Assembly: GCF_003945595.2 (NCBI RefSeq)
Contig: NW_024104401.1
Span: 1,226,558 to 1,290,557 of the forward strand
Length of the DNA stretch: 64,000 bases
DNA from: Pipra filicauda
Lineage: Eukaryota; Chordata; Aves; Passeriformes; Pipridae
Reading direction: 5' to 3'
Position 1 is the first letter of the stretch. Each line of letters starts with the position of its first letter. The notes under the pieces were generated by a model that worked only from the letters and a program-made list of their open reading frames with translations, was not told the origin of the DNA and ran no database searches. Shown in pieces: positions 37,861 through 50,140 of the stretch. The translations under genes and the position numbers were made by a program.

Positions 37861-39499
37861 AGTTGCAATTCTGAGTGGTAGAACTGCAGTTTTGGTTTTT
37901 TTGTGAAGCCCCTGGCCTGTGGCTCATCAGCCCCAGGATGGGTCCAAAAGAGTGAAGCTGGAACAGGGGTGTGCTGGTGCCTCCACAAAATATATTTGGA
38001 GGCTGGATAAACTCAGCAGCCAAATGCAAAGTACCTATTTTGTGTGTTAAAAATCAGTCACCAACATTTTGGGTCTTTTTTTAAGGACACAGTGTGTTTT
38101 ACAGGGGGTCTTGGGGTGTGTGGAGGAGCAGACAAGGCCTAGGGTTGTGCAGGATGTGTGATGGGAATGGCCCAAGTGAAATGAAAGGGTCCAGAAAGTA
38201 ACTCTTCTGATAAAGTTTTGGGACTCCTGAAATTAATGTGTGTCCAAATCTGATGTTTTAGCTGGTGTTTGTTGTCACATTTGCATTTCTGGGGTGTCAG
38301 ACAGCTCGTTGGACATCAGTGTATGTGTTAAGATGGGGAATAAGAGAGAGAGGAGAACAAGAGGTGTCAGGGGGATGTCACAGTAAGACAAGGAAAATAC
38401 CCTCCACTCTCAGATGTGATATTTTATAAGAGGAAAGTGCATGTGACATCCTGGGGGAGAGAGGTTTGGGTTGTATTTTTAACAGCCAAGAGGTGACAGA
38501 CCATTTCACTGCCATACTGGGACATACAGGAAACATATATTTACAAGCACAGAGTTTATCAAGCACATTTATCAAGAATCTATCAGGCATATGTATAATA
38601 TCCTTGATAAATTCAAGATAATGTGTAAAATACACAAAATATGAAATATTTTATATGTGTATATAGTGCCCTTTCACTATTAGTTCAACATTCAGGGAAA
38701 CTGGTTTCAGTGCTTTAAAAAAATAAGTATTTTCTGGAACATGCAGGTTTTATTGAGGAGTACATCGGATAACAGTTTGAGAAGCATGTAAATAAATCTT
38801 GGCTTACCTGGGTGTGTGAAGGGGGTGTGTTTTGGGCCTCAGTTAAAAACCTGAGCTTTCTTTAAGCCAGAACTACAGCAGCAGTGAAAGTGAATTACTC
38901 ACAGTAATTCAGCGTGATACAGGGATGGAGGTGTGGGCATGTTATGACTGTAACTTGGCAAAATAGAAAGGGAATTGGGGAGAAGAATGGTAAGAAATAT
39001 TTCAAGTCTTCAGTGAGGATCTTCAGAAGGAGATGCTTTAGGAGCTTAATGCAATTATAATGACTGGGGGGGATAGAGGGGGTTTCAGGCATTTGGAGGT
39101 GATGTCCTTGGAAAAATGGATTCCTGTAGTTCAAGCAAGTGTTCCCAGGAGCAGGGGATGGACTGGAGAGGAGCTGTTTGGACTGGTTGCTTTAAGCTGT
39201 GCAGTTCTCTCCCAGGGAAAACAGTGAATCCCACCACTAGGAAACACGGGATGTGGGGAAAGGCAAGGGATTGAATGATCTCTATGGCCCTTGCTTTCTG
39301 GATTCACTGAATCTCTGATCGGGAACCTCACAGCAGCCAGCAGCTCCAGCAGATTGTAAAGTATTTCTTCCTGTTGAGTCCTCCAGCACTGCAGAAGACT
39401 GCAGAGATCAGCTGAAATCAGGATCTAATTCCAGTGCTCTTCCCTCCCCTGTCCCCTGCTCCCCTCCTGCATCCGCTGGATGTCCATTTCTGTAAGTTT

Positions 39500-39790
39500 T
39501 CCCTTCAGAACAAACCTATCATTTTTCACCACAGGATATTTACAGCTTCAATCAGTGCCAAATTCAATTGGCTTCTGATCTCATCGCTGGAAGTTATAGA
39601 TGCAGATATTATTTGCACTGTGGTTAATTATGGAGCAATCAAACTTTGGCTTTTCCACTGTAATTTCCTCTGCCAGCTAATTTAATTAATCACCCCCAGC
39701 TCAGCTCTTCCAGCTGCGACCGGCAGGGTCATTAATTAGACATGTGGTGGTAGCTCATAGACCAGTTCCTGTTAAGGGGCTGCTGCCCAC
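39500..39790. promoter_or_regulatory. Candidate conserved non-coding element
   Basis: Repeat-free block with TTCAATTGGC, GTGGTTAATTATGG, a TTAATTAA palindrome at 39682-39689 followed by TCACC, and GTCATTAATTAGAC. The dense homeodomain-type cores fit an enhancer. No alignment was possible. Confidence 0.4.
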
Positions 39791-40480
39791 TTGATCTCTA
39801 AGGGAGCAATAGCTTTTTTCCAAGCATCCAGGCACGATTCGAGGTAGCTGCCAGGTTACTGTGTTCCTCAGATGTGGTTCCCAAAAGCAAACAGGGGGAT
39901 TGCTGGAACAGCCAGTGCTCAGCTCACGGGTTCAGCAAGGCAGGGCTGGGGTCAGATGCCCACCAAGATGCAGTTTAGGGTCTGACCCAGCAGTTCTCAG
40001 TGGTGCATCCCTTATGGTCTGATCAAGGAGCTAAAAAATAAATGCTCAGGAACGTGGTGGAGCTCCTTCTGGCTGTTGGTGGGAGCTGCCTGCTGTTTGT
40101 CACATGGAAAATGTTTTAATTGCCAGATCACAGCGATAAGAGGAACATATTTTTTTTCACTACAAAAGCTGTGCAAAATAACCAGCCAGGTCTGTCACAC
40201 TGCTTGGATCTCAGAATAATCAGTAATTTCTTTTTCTTCTACGTGGAAGAGCCTTTTACAGTAGACAAAGTGGGTTGATTGCTTACAGCTTAAGAATCTC
40301 ATCCTAAGCACTATCAGCAGAGGACAAGTGGTTTGGGACACTTGTCCTAACAGCCCTGGAAAGTCCAAGCATTTTGCAGGGAAGGCAAGAGATCCTTAGT
40401 CCTTGCTCTTGCATGGTCTCTTTCAATAGCCTGGAATAACAAACCCTGCCATTGGATTCCACTGTGCATCTGAAATATAG

Positions 40481-40600
40481 ATTCACAGAGTCGTTAAGGT
40501 TGGAAAAGCCCTCCAGGATCACCGAGTTAACCCAGCACTGCCAGGTCCACCACTGAACCATGTCCCTAAACACCCCACCTAAGCATCAAAGCCTCCTCCA
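40481..40600 (-). mobile_element. CR1 LINE 3'-end fragment
   Basis: ATTCACAGAGTCGTTAAGG, TTGGAAAAGCCCTCCAGGAT, CCACTGAACCATGTCCC. Same subfamily as the copy at 13.0 kb. Confidence 0.9.
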
Positions 40601-41640
40601 AATCCACCATGTTCTCAGGCTGCAAGTTGTAAGGATCCTTCATTTTATTACCAGGATCTTCTTTATCCTCCTTGGAGTGCCAGCAAAGCCACTGGTGTTC
40701 CCATCACACCACATGGTGGATCTTGGAGGAGGTAAGCTAGAAAAGCTGAAGATCATCAGGATCCTTGTAGCTTTTGGGCAGCTTTTTCAACCACACAGCT
40801 GGTTTTACTGCCCTTTGATTTCAAACCTGTTGCAAAGCTGTCATTTCTAATCAGTGCCTCCTCTGCCAGCCATGGATTGCTGATGGATTGCTTGGAGTCT
40901 CCCCCACTTCTTTCCAGAATAGACAAACTCTGCTCAAGACAACTGTTTTAATCATCTTGGCTCACAAAGCCTCCTTTCAGCCTCTTCTGTCCAAAACATC
41001 CATCAACCCCGCCCAGCAATAGTAAACTGAAAACAAAAAAATCAGTTCTCTTCACAGCTTAACTGTAGCTGGCTTTTTTAATAGCAAAACAGTGCTGTGG
41101 GCTCAGAGCAGCTCCCTTTTCTGAAGGAGAAGGTGCTTCTGATGCAACCCTCCCTTCAAGTGCATCATTTTTCTTCCTCGTATCTCTCAGAAGGTTCCCT
41201 TAGTCTGAACTGTTTGGGGAAGATGCTTTCAATACAAAGTCCCTCCGCAGTCAGGGAGGGCTTTGGGGATTTTCACAAGAGAAGCAGCTCAGCAGCTGTT
41301 TCAGAGTGGAGGGGTCACATCTGCTCCTGCCATCACAGGGAGATTGTTGACGTGTTATTGCCACCGAAGCCCTGAATCAGAGGGATTTGTAATTGGTAAG
41401 AAGACAGGTTGTCACTTCAGAGGAGCTCTGCACCTTGCCTGGCAGCAAAAGGTAGACCTCGTACTACACATCAGTGCTGCCTTCAGCAGGCAGCAGCCAC
41501 ATCCCTGTGCTGGGGCTGCTCCTGTGGGAAACCTGCTCAGCTTGAAGTCTCTTAGCTGGGAATGCTGCTGCTGGAAGGGAATGGGGCCCACGGAGTGGGT
41601 ATATATAGAAAGAGCATATATACTCTATATAGAGAGAGAG

Positions 41641-41690
41641 AATCGTAGAATCATTAAGATTGGGAAAGACCTCCAAGGTCAAGTCCAACC
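41641..41690 (-). mobile_element. CR1 LINE 3' tail inside a microsatellite region
   Basis: AATCGTAGAATCATTAAG, ATTGGGAAAGACCTCC, AAGGTCAAGTCCAACC. Very short copy, AT-rich simple sequence on both sides. Confidence 0.82.
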
Positions 41691-41727
41691 TTACATGGAA
41701 CATATATATTCTAGCTTTATGGGATAC

Positions 41728-41728
41728 A

Positions 41729-41760
<32 letters not shown>

Positions 41761-41769
41761 CACATATAT
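41728..41769. repeat. (TG)n(TA)n microsatellite
   Basis: About six TG units run into about eleven TA units. A CR1 tail (41641-41690) sits between this tract and another AT/AG-rich simple stretch at 41600-41640. Confidence 0.92.
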
Positions 41770-42844
41770 TAAAAAAATAGCTTTATCTTAAAAGGGTACT
41801 TCTAAATAATTTGCCACTCAAAACTAGAACAACTGCCAGCATTAACTAGCAGATAATCTGCCATGAAGACCTGAATCTGGAACCATCCCCATTCCTCACT
41901 GAAGAAAGGCAGCATCCAAAATTCCTAAAATAGCCAGCAGTGTTCTATGGGCAAGCTGGAAAATTAGTTTTTGCCCTGCAAAAATTGGAATTGCACTTGG
42001 TCCTGATCAGCAGATTTCAATCACCCAGCACTGCTTCACCTACTTGTGTCACTTGGTTTTGTTTTATTTGAGCAATAAATACCTTAAATCTTCTCAGAGC
42101 TATTTCATGTCTTCTGTGGAGACTCATGAAAGTCCTGCCAGGCATCCATCAAGGTTCCCAATGAACCACCACATGAACTATTCCTCTGCTCCTTATCAAT
42201 CAAAACAGTTTACTTAGAACTTTACTTTTTCCTCCTGAAGTAATCAAAATCTGATATTCCACAGATTGCAGGAAATTGTCACTGCTGTATTCTGTGCTAA
42301 TCCATCACGTCAAACAGGCATAATTTGGGCATCAGAAGAGCATTAAACGTTTAAATAAGCAGGAGAGTCCATTAACCGCTCCAGATGACAGGGCAGACAA
42401 ATGTTTGGATCACAGGTACGCTGGGAATCGCGGCACAGACCTCACAGAGCAGTGGGGCATCCCCAGTGTGCAGCAGGCTCCAGGCTTTCTTGTTCTTCGG
42501 GATATCCCTCAAATACCTAAAAGAAATGCAGGAGGAAATGAAAGTTTTAAGCTTAAACTTCATTTAAGGTCTTTGTGGAAGATAGTCCAGGAGATGGTTA
42601 AAGTCTCCATCCCTTTCTTGTAGCCCTGTTTTCCTCTGTTCAAGCTGCCAAGAGCTTTCGGGAGTAGTTTGTCTGTTAATGCTGAGAAAGTGGGAAAAGG
42701 CCATTTTTGTGCCGTGGAGTTGAGCAAAACATACTCCTTTGCCATCTTCAGTTTTTGAATTAACTGCTGTGATAGTAAATGTGGTGGGCAGGCCCTGTGT
42801 GATGAGACTGCGTGGTGTGGATGTGTGTGTGAGATGTTTCACGA

Positions 42845-42952
42845 GGCTCTGAGCAACCTGGTCTAGTGGAAGGTGCACCTGCCCATGGCAGGGGGTTGGA
42901 ATGAGATGGTCTTAAAGGTCCCTTCCTACCCAAATCATTCTGTTGTTCCTGA
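42845..42952 (+). mobile_element. CR1 LINE 3'-end fragment
   Basis: GAGCAACCTGGTCTAGTGG, GCACCTGCCCATGGCAGG, then CAAATCATTCTGTTGTTCC tail. Confidence 0.92.
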
Positions 42953-43439
42953 GAAGTGCTGGGGAACAGGAGTCCACCTTAAACTATGAAAAGTGATGAG
43001 GAGACTTCTCACAGTCACATCCCAGCCAGAGGTGGCTGCTCTGTTTATGAAACACCAGTTCCAGTGGACTGGGGAGAAAATTCTCCACAGAGAGGCAGTG
43101 GATGTGGGATTTCTTGTGCCTTTATTCTATAGCAAGGAGCCAATCCAAAAGTCTCCTTGTTGGGGGAATTGTGTTCTTCTGGCAGGTATTTTGATCCCCT
43201 TGTGACTGGACAAAGCATCAGCACAGTAGATGTTGAGTCGCTCTGGATCGCAGATGTGGTTTGTGTGCTCACAGCCCCCAGTTCTGTCCTCTCCTCTTTG
43301 AGTCAAGTTGTGTTTTAAACCAATTTCCCCTTCTAGTGGTAATTCTTTGTGCACCATTTCCCTTTGCTTGGCATCGTAAAGCAACCTCTGGTTTTCAAGG
43401 GAACAAACACTCCTGTGATCAAGGGAGTTGGGGGTGTCC

Positions 43440-44440
43440 TGCACCAATCCAGGGGCTCGTCTGCCCTGCCAAATAACAAAAGACCCATTGTAATTAGAGT
43501 GTGAGCCTTCCTTTTAAAGGGTGACTGGCGAGGGGAAATTACCAAGACTGGAGACAGTAATTAGCAGCCACTGCAAACAGCAGATCAAGCTGTCCATACC
43601 AATATATCCCAGAGGAAGGTGCTCCAGGAGCAGGGAGAGGGGCTGGATTCGAGCCCTCTGAGCTGCGGAAGGTGCTGATCGTGGTTGTGGACTTTTCTGC
43701 TGTTAGAAGCTCTCCTGCTGTAAACACAGCCCAGCCAACCTCGTCTCAGAAGGATCCTTAAAACCTTCCTTTTCTCCCCTTCCACCGCTTCAGAAACACA
43801 GCGGCTGACAGTCCAAATGTTTGAAATAATTGGATTCTGCATTCTAATTCATCTGTAAAGTATTCGTTGATTAAATTAGCCTAATAGATATTATTTCTTA
43901 CATGACTGCATAATTTCATCCTGATTGGATCACTATGGCACTAACGAGTCCCCCCATTTACCATTGACTCGAGAATCACAGAAGGCTGCAGATAACTATC
44001 ATCTTGTTTCCATTTTTTTTCCTTTCCCAGGCTAAAAGTTAAACTGATTTATACTAAAAAGGCACACAGCCAATGCTCAGGTACATCTGTATTTTAGTCT
44101 TCGAGACCAGTGTTAGAATGGAAAAAATATTGGTTTATATAATCTCGGGCCCTCTTTTGTTTACTCAGTAGTTTGTTCAGAAGCAGAAAGATTAACTGAC
44201 CATTTAAATTCCTTTGGGGGGGGGAATGGAGATATTTTTAAATAAAATACATTTTATTATCTCATCAAGACAGATAGGCACATTGCAAATGAACCTCGTA
44301 AGGACTCGCACACATTCGGAGAAATGAAAATACTCAGGATAATGTTTCAACGGAAGTGCTTTTAGCCTCCATTAGTAAGATTCTTTCTTTGAGCTGCAAT
44401 TTGAGTGTAACCAAGAGAAAGCAAGAAGAAAACAAAATTG
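43440..44440. promoter_or_regulatory. Large candidate conserved non-coding block
   Basis: About 1 kb without CR1. It includes TTGTAATTAGAG, GACAGTAATTAGCAG, GAAATAATTGGATTC, TTGATTAAATTAGCC and CTATCATC motifs, ending in AT-rich sequence with GGTTTATATAATC. The middle part (about 43600-43700) is less striking. Called from texture and homeodomain core density. Confidence 0.4.
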
Positions 44441-45570
44441 TGGTTGGTTTCACGCTGAATGAGAGCAGATATTTTTTCCTAAGGAAGAAGGAGCTCCCCT
44501 GGAGTCCCGCTCCCCTGGCGCAGGGGTGACGGGCTCACGCTGCTCCAGCTCTCCGTGTGCAGTGGGGCTTTGTTGGGAAGGGGTTAACAGCACGATTGGC
44601 TTCTTCCCCTGCCCCAGTGGCTGGAAACAGCTGGTGGGTTTTGTGTTGCGCCGCTGAACTGAGCAGTCCAAAGAAGTTTTTGGCAAACACTCGGCCTGCC
44701 CAGGACAAGAAGAGGTGGGTCAAGCCAGGAAACCGTTTTCATGAGCAAACGGGGGAAACAATGCCCCGCTCAGCAGGGACAGAAGGGAGACCCGCTCCCG
44801 CTGAATAGCTCCCCAAAAAAACCTGGCTCAAAAGGAGGAAGGCCCATTCGCTTCTGGGAATCCAATAAATTGTTTCAGGAAGTGAAAGTCTGTCCAGGCT
44901 AATGGAGCCGTGATTGACAGGTGGTTCTCATTACGGAGCCCATCAGGGGACAAAGTGAATTCCAATGTTATTTAAGAGGTTAAGTAGAAATAAGATGCAG
45001 GTGACAGCCCAGGGCTTGAGGCATCGCACTGCTCTTCCTATGTTGTGGGGTTTTTGTGAAGAGCCTCCACAAAATTTAAAATGAGCGAGGGCAGGGGCAG
45101 TTTGGGAAGCAAAATTTGGTCCTGCTGTGACTTCAGAGGAGCTTACCTGGCTGGGGAGCAGGGAGGTGAAGGTTGCTTTGGGAATTCCTGCATTAGAGAG
45201 TTCCTGTTCTTTAAGTTCTTGTAATGTGGGTGTTATGTCTGTGCTCAGTGAGGTGAGCTTCCAGCATGGACTGCCATATCCCAAATGCCGTAGGACATCC
45301 CAGCACAGGAGCAGGAGAACAAAGCACTGTGAAAGTTTACAGTTGTTTGTTCTTCGTGGCACAAGCTCAGAAGATTCCAGAGCCCCCACAAGCACATCCC
45401 ATAGTGCTCTGAGCCAAAACAACCTCAGCCATTGGACGTTTGTCTTCTCCCGTGCTTGTGCTGTGGCAGCTGACAAGCAAATCACAAAGTGTTGACCTTA
45501 ATTAGAATGAATTTGAAGTGATTTGGAAGTGAAATATGTGGAGGCCACCTGGGGTTGGGTCAGGTTGCGT

Positions 45571-45725
45571 TGGTCACAGCGCCAAGGCTGCCAGAGCTCA
45601 AGGAGCGTTTGGACAATGCTCTCAAGGACTTGGTGGGATTATTGGGGTGTCTGTGCAAGGCCAGGAGTTGGACTCAGTGATCCTTGGGGATCCCTTCCAA
45701 CTGTGGATATTCCATGATTCTGTGA
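45571..45725 (+). mobile_element. CR1 LINE 3'-end fragment
   Basis: CCAAGGCTGCCAGAGCTCAA, GGAGCGTTTGGACAATGCTC, GGATCCCTTCCAACTG, then CATGATTCTGTGAC. Confidence 0.92.
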
Positions 45726-46189
45726 CAAGTTTCTGGATGCGCTTCTCCAAGGTCTGAACCTGGCTCGAGAAGGAAAGGAAAATGCATTCCTAGTCACTCG
45801 GGTTCCCGGGTGTTCCTGAGGCATCTTTGTGCTGCCATAGGTTATAAAGCTGAAACTAAAGGCTGTTTCTGGCCTTGTTCAGCAAGAAAGGAAGGCCAAG
45901 AAGAACATCCAAAATACAATATTGCTTGCATAGACTATGAGCACCAAGGTGGTTTTAGCTGTGGCCAGAGGTTTGAAAGTAGATCTGTACATATGCTGAA
46001 GATGCTAAACCCAGGCAGACTGTTTATTTCTGCATTTTTCCTTTTTCTGAATGCCCAGACAAGCAGCATCGGGTGTCTTAGCACTTGTGGATGTGGTGGG
46101 GTGGGAAGCTGAGGGATCTGCTCTGATTCCTGGTATTGACAGGATCTTCCATGGTGCGTGGTCAGGTACAAGGATGTAATTTCACCGAG

Positions 46190-46680
46190 GGGTTGTGAGT
46201 GACGGTGAAACTCCCAGGTATGACGTGTGTAATAAATCTGGCTGGATGCAGAATTAATGTGATATTCACTATGATTATTTACCATTGGAGGCTCAGACGT
46301 GGCTGTGTACGAGAAGCAAATAGCTCTGCACAAGGAAGGGCGCCCAGAGGAGAGAAGGAAAATACCTGCTTGCATTGTTTCACAAGTGCATTCCCAGGTA
46401 ATACTAATGAAAATTGCACTTTAAATGCAGGATTGATTTGTGATGAGATCAGCCCTAAAGAGTACATTTGTGGAATGATAACCTGATTGGTGGCGCTGCC
46501 TCTTGAAGGGCTGAAGGGGTCTAATTGGCATATAACGCACTATAAATTTATTAGCAGCCTCTGCTTCCCCATTGGTGGACCTTCCCCTGCTAACCACCAG
46601 GAAATTACCAATTTTCAGGAGTTAGTCGCTCAAGTCGCGCCGCGTCTGGCTTTTGAAAAGAAGTCTCTGTCATAAATCCT
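46190..46680. promoter_or_regulatory. Candidate conserved non-coding element with CTCF-like core
   Basis: Repeat-free 0.5 kb with CAGAATTAATGTGATATT, GGTAATACTAATG, TCTAATTGGCATATAACG, CACTATAAATTTATTAG and GAAATTACCAATTTTC. GGTGGCGCT at 46489-46497 resembles the centre of a CTCF site but is only a partial match. Isolated CpGs (TCGCGCCGCGTC near 46635) are retained. No alignment was possible. Confidence 0.42.
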
Positions 46681-48086
46681 GGCTCGGGGAACGGGTCACT
46701 CGTGGAGTGGGCGCCGGAGCACCCTGTGTTTGCTGCTCCGCTTGTGCCTCCCTGGCTCGTCCCCGTGTCCCACCTCCTTGCCACAAACCCAAGTTACACA
46801 AAGACCATTAGGAGGGAACTAATCAGTTTGGCAGCCCTTGGGCTGCAGCTGCCACAGACCAGAAATCACAGTTTTTTCAGTTCACGTTCAGGGCTCTGAT
46901 GGTTCTTATGGATACGTTCAGCCCCGGGGCATCTCGGGCAGGAGAGGACATACCCACTGTTCATTTTTTTTCAGGAGCACAATAGGAATATTCAGGAGCC
47001 GATGTAATTATTTCAGTGACTTTGCTTTTAAGATTGAGTCACAAATTAGAAAATAATATTCACATGTTTCTTCTAATTGGTAACAGATTAGGGATATTTT
47101 ATCTTTTTAAAATAATTTCCAAATGTGGCCCGAAGAGGGATTTGCAGGGAAGTAGCTGGGAGAGAGATAGCACTTACACACCAACAGCACTTGGGCAAGA
47201 GGCTTTAATTTTTTAATTCTGGCTTTAATTGAGCTTTGAGATCCCTGCACACCTCTCTCTGAGTTGCTGTCGAAGTGGAACTTGCTGTCACTTTTGGCAG
47301 GTGGCTCCAGTGCGGATTTTCTTTGCTGTCAGGTTTTATGCGGGTTTCCCACTGTTAAGCACCAACCTTATGGCTTGTAAATCATAAAGGCCTAAAGGTT
47401 TGCAAGTGATTAATAGGCAGAGGTGTGCAATTAGAAATGCCTCAGCAGGACCTGAGCACTCCAATATCTGCTGAAAGCCAAGTCCATCTCTAGTCCCACC
47501 TTTCGAGGCACATTTTGGCAACCCCAGCATTGCACGTCCTGTTATTGAAAATACACAAACAAACAAAAAAAAGTCTTGGTATCTCATTTTTTAGGTACAG
47601 GGGAACCTCATGGATTTCTGTGGCTGTTCACTGCTGAGTATTTCTAAAGTCTTTCTTAGTTACTCAAGTCAATTTTTCATTCACTTCGCTTTTTCAGAAA
47701 CATGAGTGGCTCTACCAACAACCTTTTTTAAACTAATTATCGTTTGTGGTTGGAGAAAGGCATCAAACACCTGCAGCCCAGTAGAACTGAGATGGAGGGG
47801 AGTCCCATTGCTTGCTGAACAGAGGGAATACCTCAGATCCAACTTGCCATGAAAGGCATCACTTTTACTAAATAAAAATAGCCATTAATAAGTGCAACTC
47901 ATAGAAGAGTCTGATGATATGAACAATTTCTGTAGAGCCCTTGTCATCACTGAAATGTAAGAGACAGCCAGAGCAGCTGAAGGAGTAATCAACAGAGGTG
48001 GTGTAGTGGAACAGGCGTGTCAGCCAAGAAGGGAGGATGTGTTGGAGAGGAAGAGGAGGGTATGGGATGTATATCCCAGGCAATGA

Positions 48087-48352
48087 GCAATAGCACGAGG
48101 GAAAATGGCCCCAGGTGGTGCCAGGGGAGGTTAAGGTTGGATATTACGAAAAATTTCTTTCCTGAAAGGGTGGTCAGGCATTGGAAGGGGCTGCCCAGGG
48201 AGGTATTGGTGTCACCATCCCTGGAGGTGTTTGGGAAAGGACTGGAAGTGGCACTCAGTGCCATAGTTTGGTGGGCATGGTAGTATTTGGTTGAAGACTG
48301 GACTTGATGATCTTGGAGGTCTTTTCCAGCCTTAGCAATTCTGAGATTCTTG
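48087..48352 (+). mobile_element. CR1 LINE 3'-end fragment (about 265 bp)
   Basis: GGTTAAGGTTGGATATTACG, TTCCTGAAAGGGTGGTCAGG, TCACCATCCCTGGAGGTG, GGACTTGATGATCTTGGAGG, and an ATTCTGAGATTCTTGA end. Confidence 0.95.
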
Positions 48353-48931
48353 AATTGCAGGTGAGGAGACACTGGAAGGTGAGCAGAGCAGAAGGGAGGG
48401 TTCCAAGTCATCTGGGAAGAGTTGGACAGTGGAGAGGTCCCTGTAGCATCAATGTATGTCCCAGAAATGCTGCCCGTGGTCCCCAGCCCTCAGACCTCCC
48501 GCTGCAAACACTGCTGCCTCCCACTGCTGGCTTGTGCAGAGCAGGCAGTTGTTTTTATTTGCTTGCTGCTCCAAATGTGTTTTTCTTCACAGTCTATGCT
48601 CTAATACAATGTTTATTACTTGTATTTTCTCTTTTATGTCTTACATAAATTCAGTGTAATGTTGGAGAGTGTTTTTTTCCCAAATACTCCAAAGAGTGTC
48701 ATCTTATTGCTTCTGCTGGAATTAAGGTAATATTAAAGCCCCCTGAAAGGGCTTTTGTTTTTCCTTGTAAACCAAACTGTAGGAGTTATTGGTAGCAAAG
48801 GATCAAAATTATCAAGTAAATTTTGGGAGGTCTTTGTGCAGCGTTGTGATCAGCCCCTCCTCTTCCAGTTTTTGATCCTTGGGTGAAGATTGGCTTCTCC
48901 TGGAGCCCACAACACATTTTTTTCCATTTTC

Positions 48932-48982
48932 AGTTGAACTCGATGATCTTAGAGGTCATTTCCAACCTTAATGATTCTATGA
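48932..48982 (+). mobile_element. CR1 LINE 3' tail
   Basis: GAACTCGATGATCTTAGAGG, TCATTTCCAACCTTAATG, ATTCTATGACTG. Confidence 0.85.
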
Positions 48983-49419
48983 CTGAAGCCACCTTTGTGT
49001 GTGCTAAGCAAGCCCTCATCTGAGCTCTCTTTAGCCTGCTCTGCAGGTTTGTCACCCTTTGGGCAGCCCTTGGAGGGGTTTCCCCCCCTCAGTGTTTAGA
49101 AGGCACTGGTGCACTCCTAGTTCTGCCCCTTCTCCACTTTCCAGCAGGATTTGCAGAGGAGAAGCTCCGTTTCTCCTCTCTGCTCTGTTTGTGCTGGGAT
49201 CTGTTCCAAGGCAGATCACATCAGCTGTGTCACAGTGTCCTTAATGTGCCGTGATGGTCAGGGCACGGGAGGAGCCGTGGGGCTGAGGGACATCCCTGTT
49301 TCCTACCACCTCCCTCCACCCCTCACCTGGCACAGATTGTTGAGATTTATGCACTGAAATGTTTGGATACTGTACAAGAGGATTTTCATATTTTTTCCTT
49401 TAAAAAAAAAAAAAAGGAA

Positions 49420-49760
49420 AAAAGTATGTAATGATTTCTTGAGCTCTGTTTAAAGTGCTACTGCATTAAGCATAGCCTTCCTATAGGAGAAAATTAGTGT
49501 TAACAAATTGCAAATTAATGGAATCTTCTAACCTGAGTGACTGTATATCAAATTGCAAATTGAAATTTCCAGTCTGTGTTTAGGTACTGGCACAATGCAA
49601 TTTGATTTATACACTTAAGACATCAGGTTAAGTCTGGTTACACATGAATAATGAAATACATTAGGTGCATATTTCCAATTACTATTCCCTGCATATATAT
49701 ATTTATTACTAAAACAAGCAAGAAGCAAATATACTCCTTGGTTTTAGCATTTCTATGCAA
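49420..49760. promoter_or_regulatory. Candidate conserved element with paired POU-type motifs
   Basis: Repeat-free AT-rich block. The 13-mer CAAATTGCAAATT occurs exactly at 49504-49516 and 49549-49561, 45 bp apart, and a related reverse-orientation TGCAATTTG follows near 49598. These resemble POU/octamer or CEBP-like half sites. Ends in a short AT run at 49695-49706. Confidence 0.38.
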
Positions 49761-50140
49761 CTGTTGTAGAGCAGCTTTTGGCTTTTTTTAGGTGACACTG
49801 GTGGTGTGCCTGAGTGTGACCACCCAAGAAATGGAAGCAGCCCACTCGTGTCTAGACCCACACAGTGATAACTCACTTATTGGCCTTTTTGTTGGTTTTT
49901 TTTTGGTGGGTTACATTTTACATGGCTGGCATGTCGTACCTGCATGCCAGAGGAATCAGATCATGAACTCAGCAGTTTTCCTGTTGGTCAGCACAGGGTG
50001 GGTGTGAGGGAGCTGTTGTTCGTGGCAGTTGTATTGCAGGTTCTCACGAGGTCTCCCTTGCACACCTCAGCAGAAATCCAGCTTCCCCCACTCTTCACTT
50101 TGCTTTTTTAATTATTTTCTCCAAGCTGCACGTTTAAAAT

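Noticed and set aside
39255..39318. Possible very old CR1 tail
   Set aside because: GAATGATCTCTATGGCCC and an ATTCACTGAATCTCTGA end recall CR1, but the match is too weak to list as a feature.
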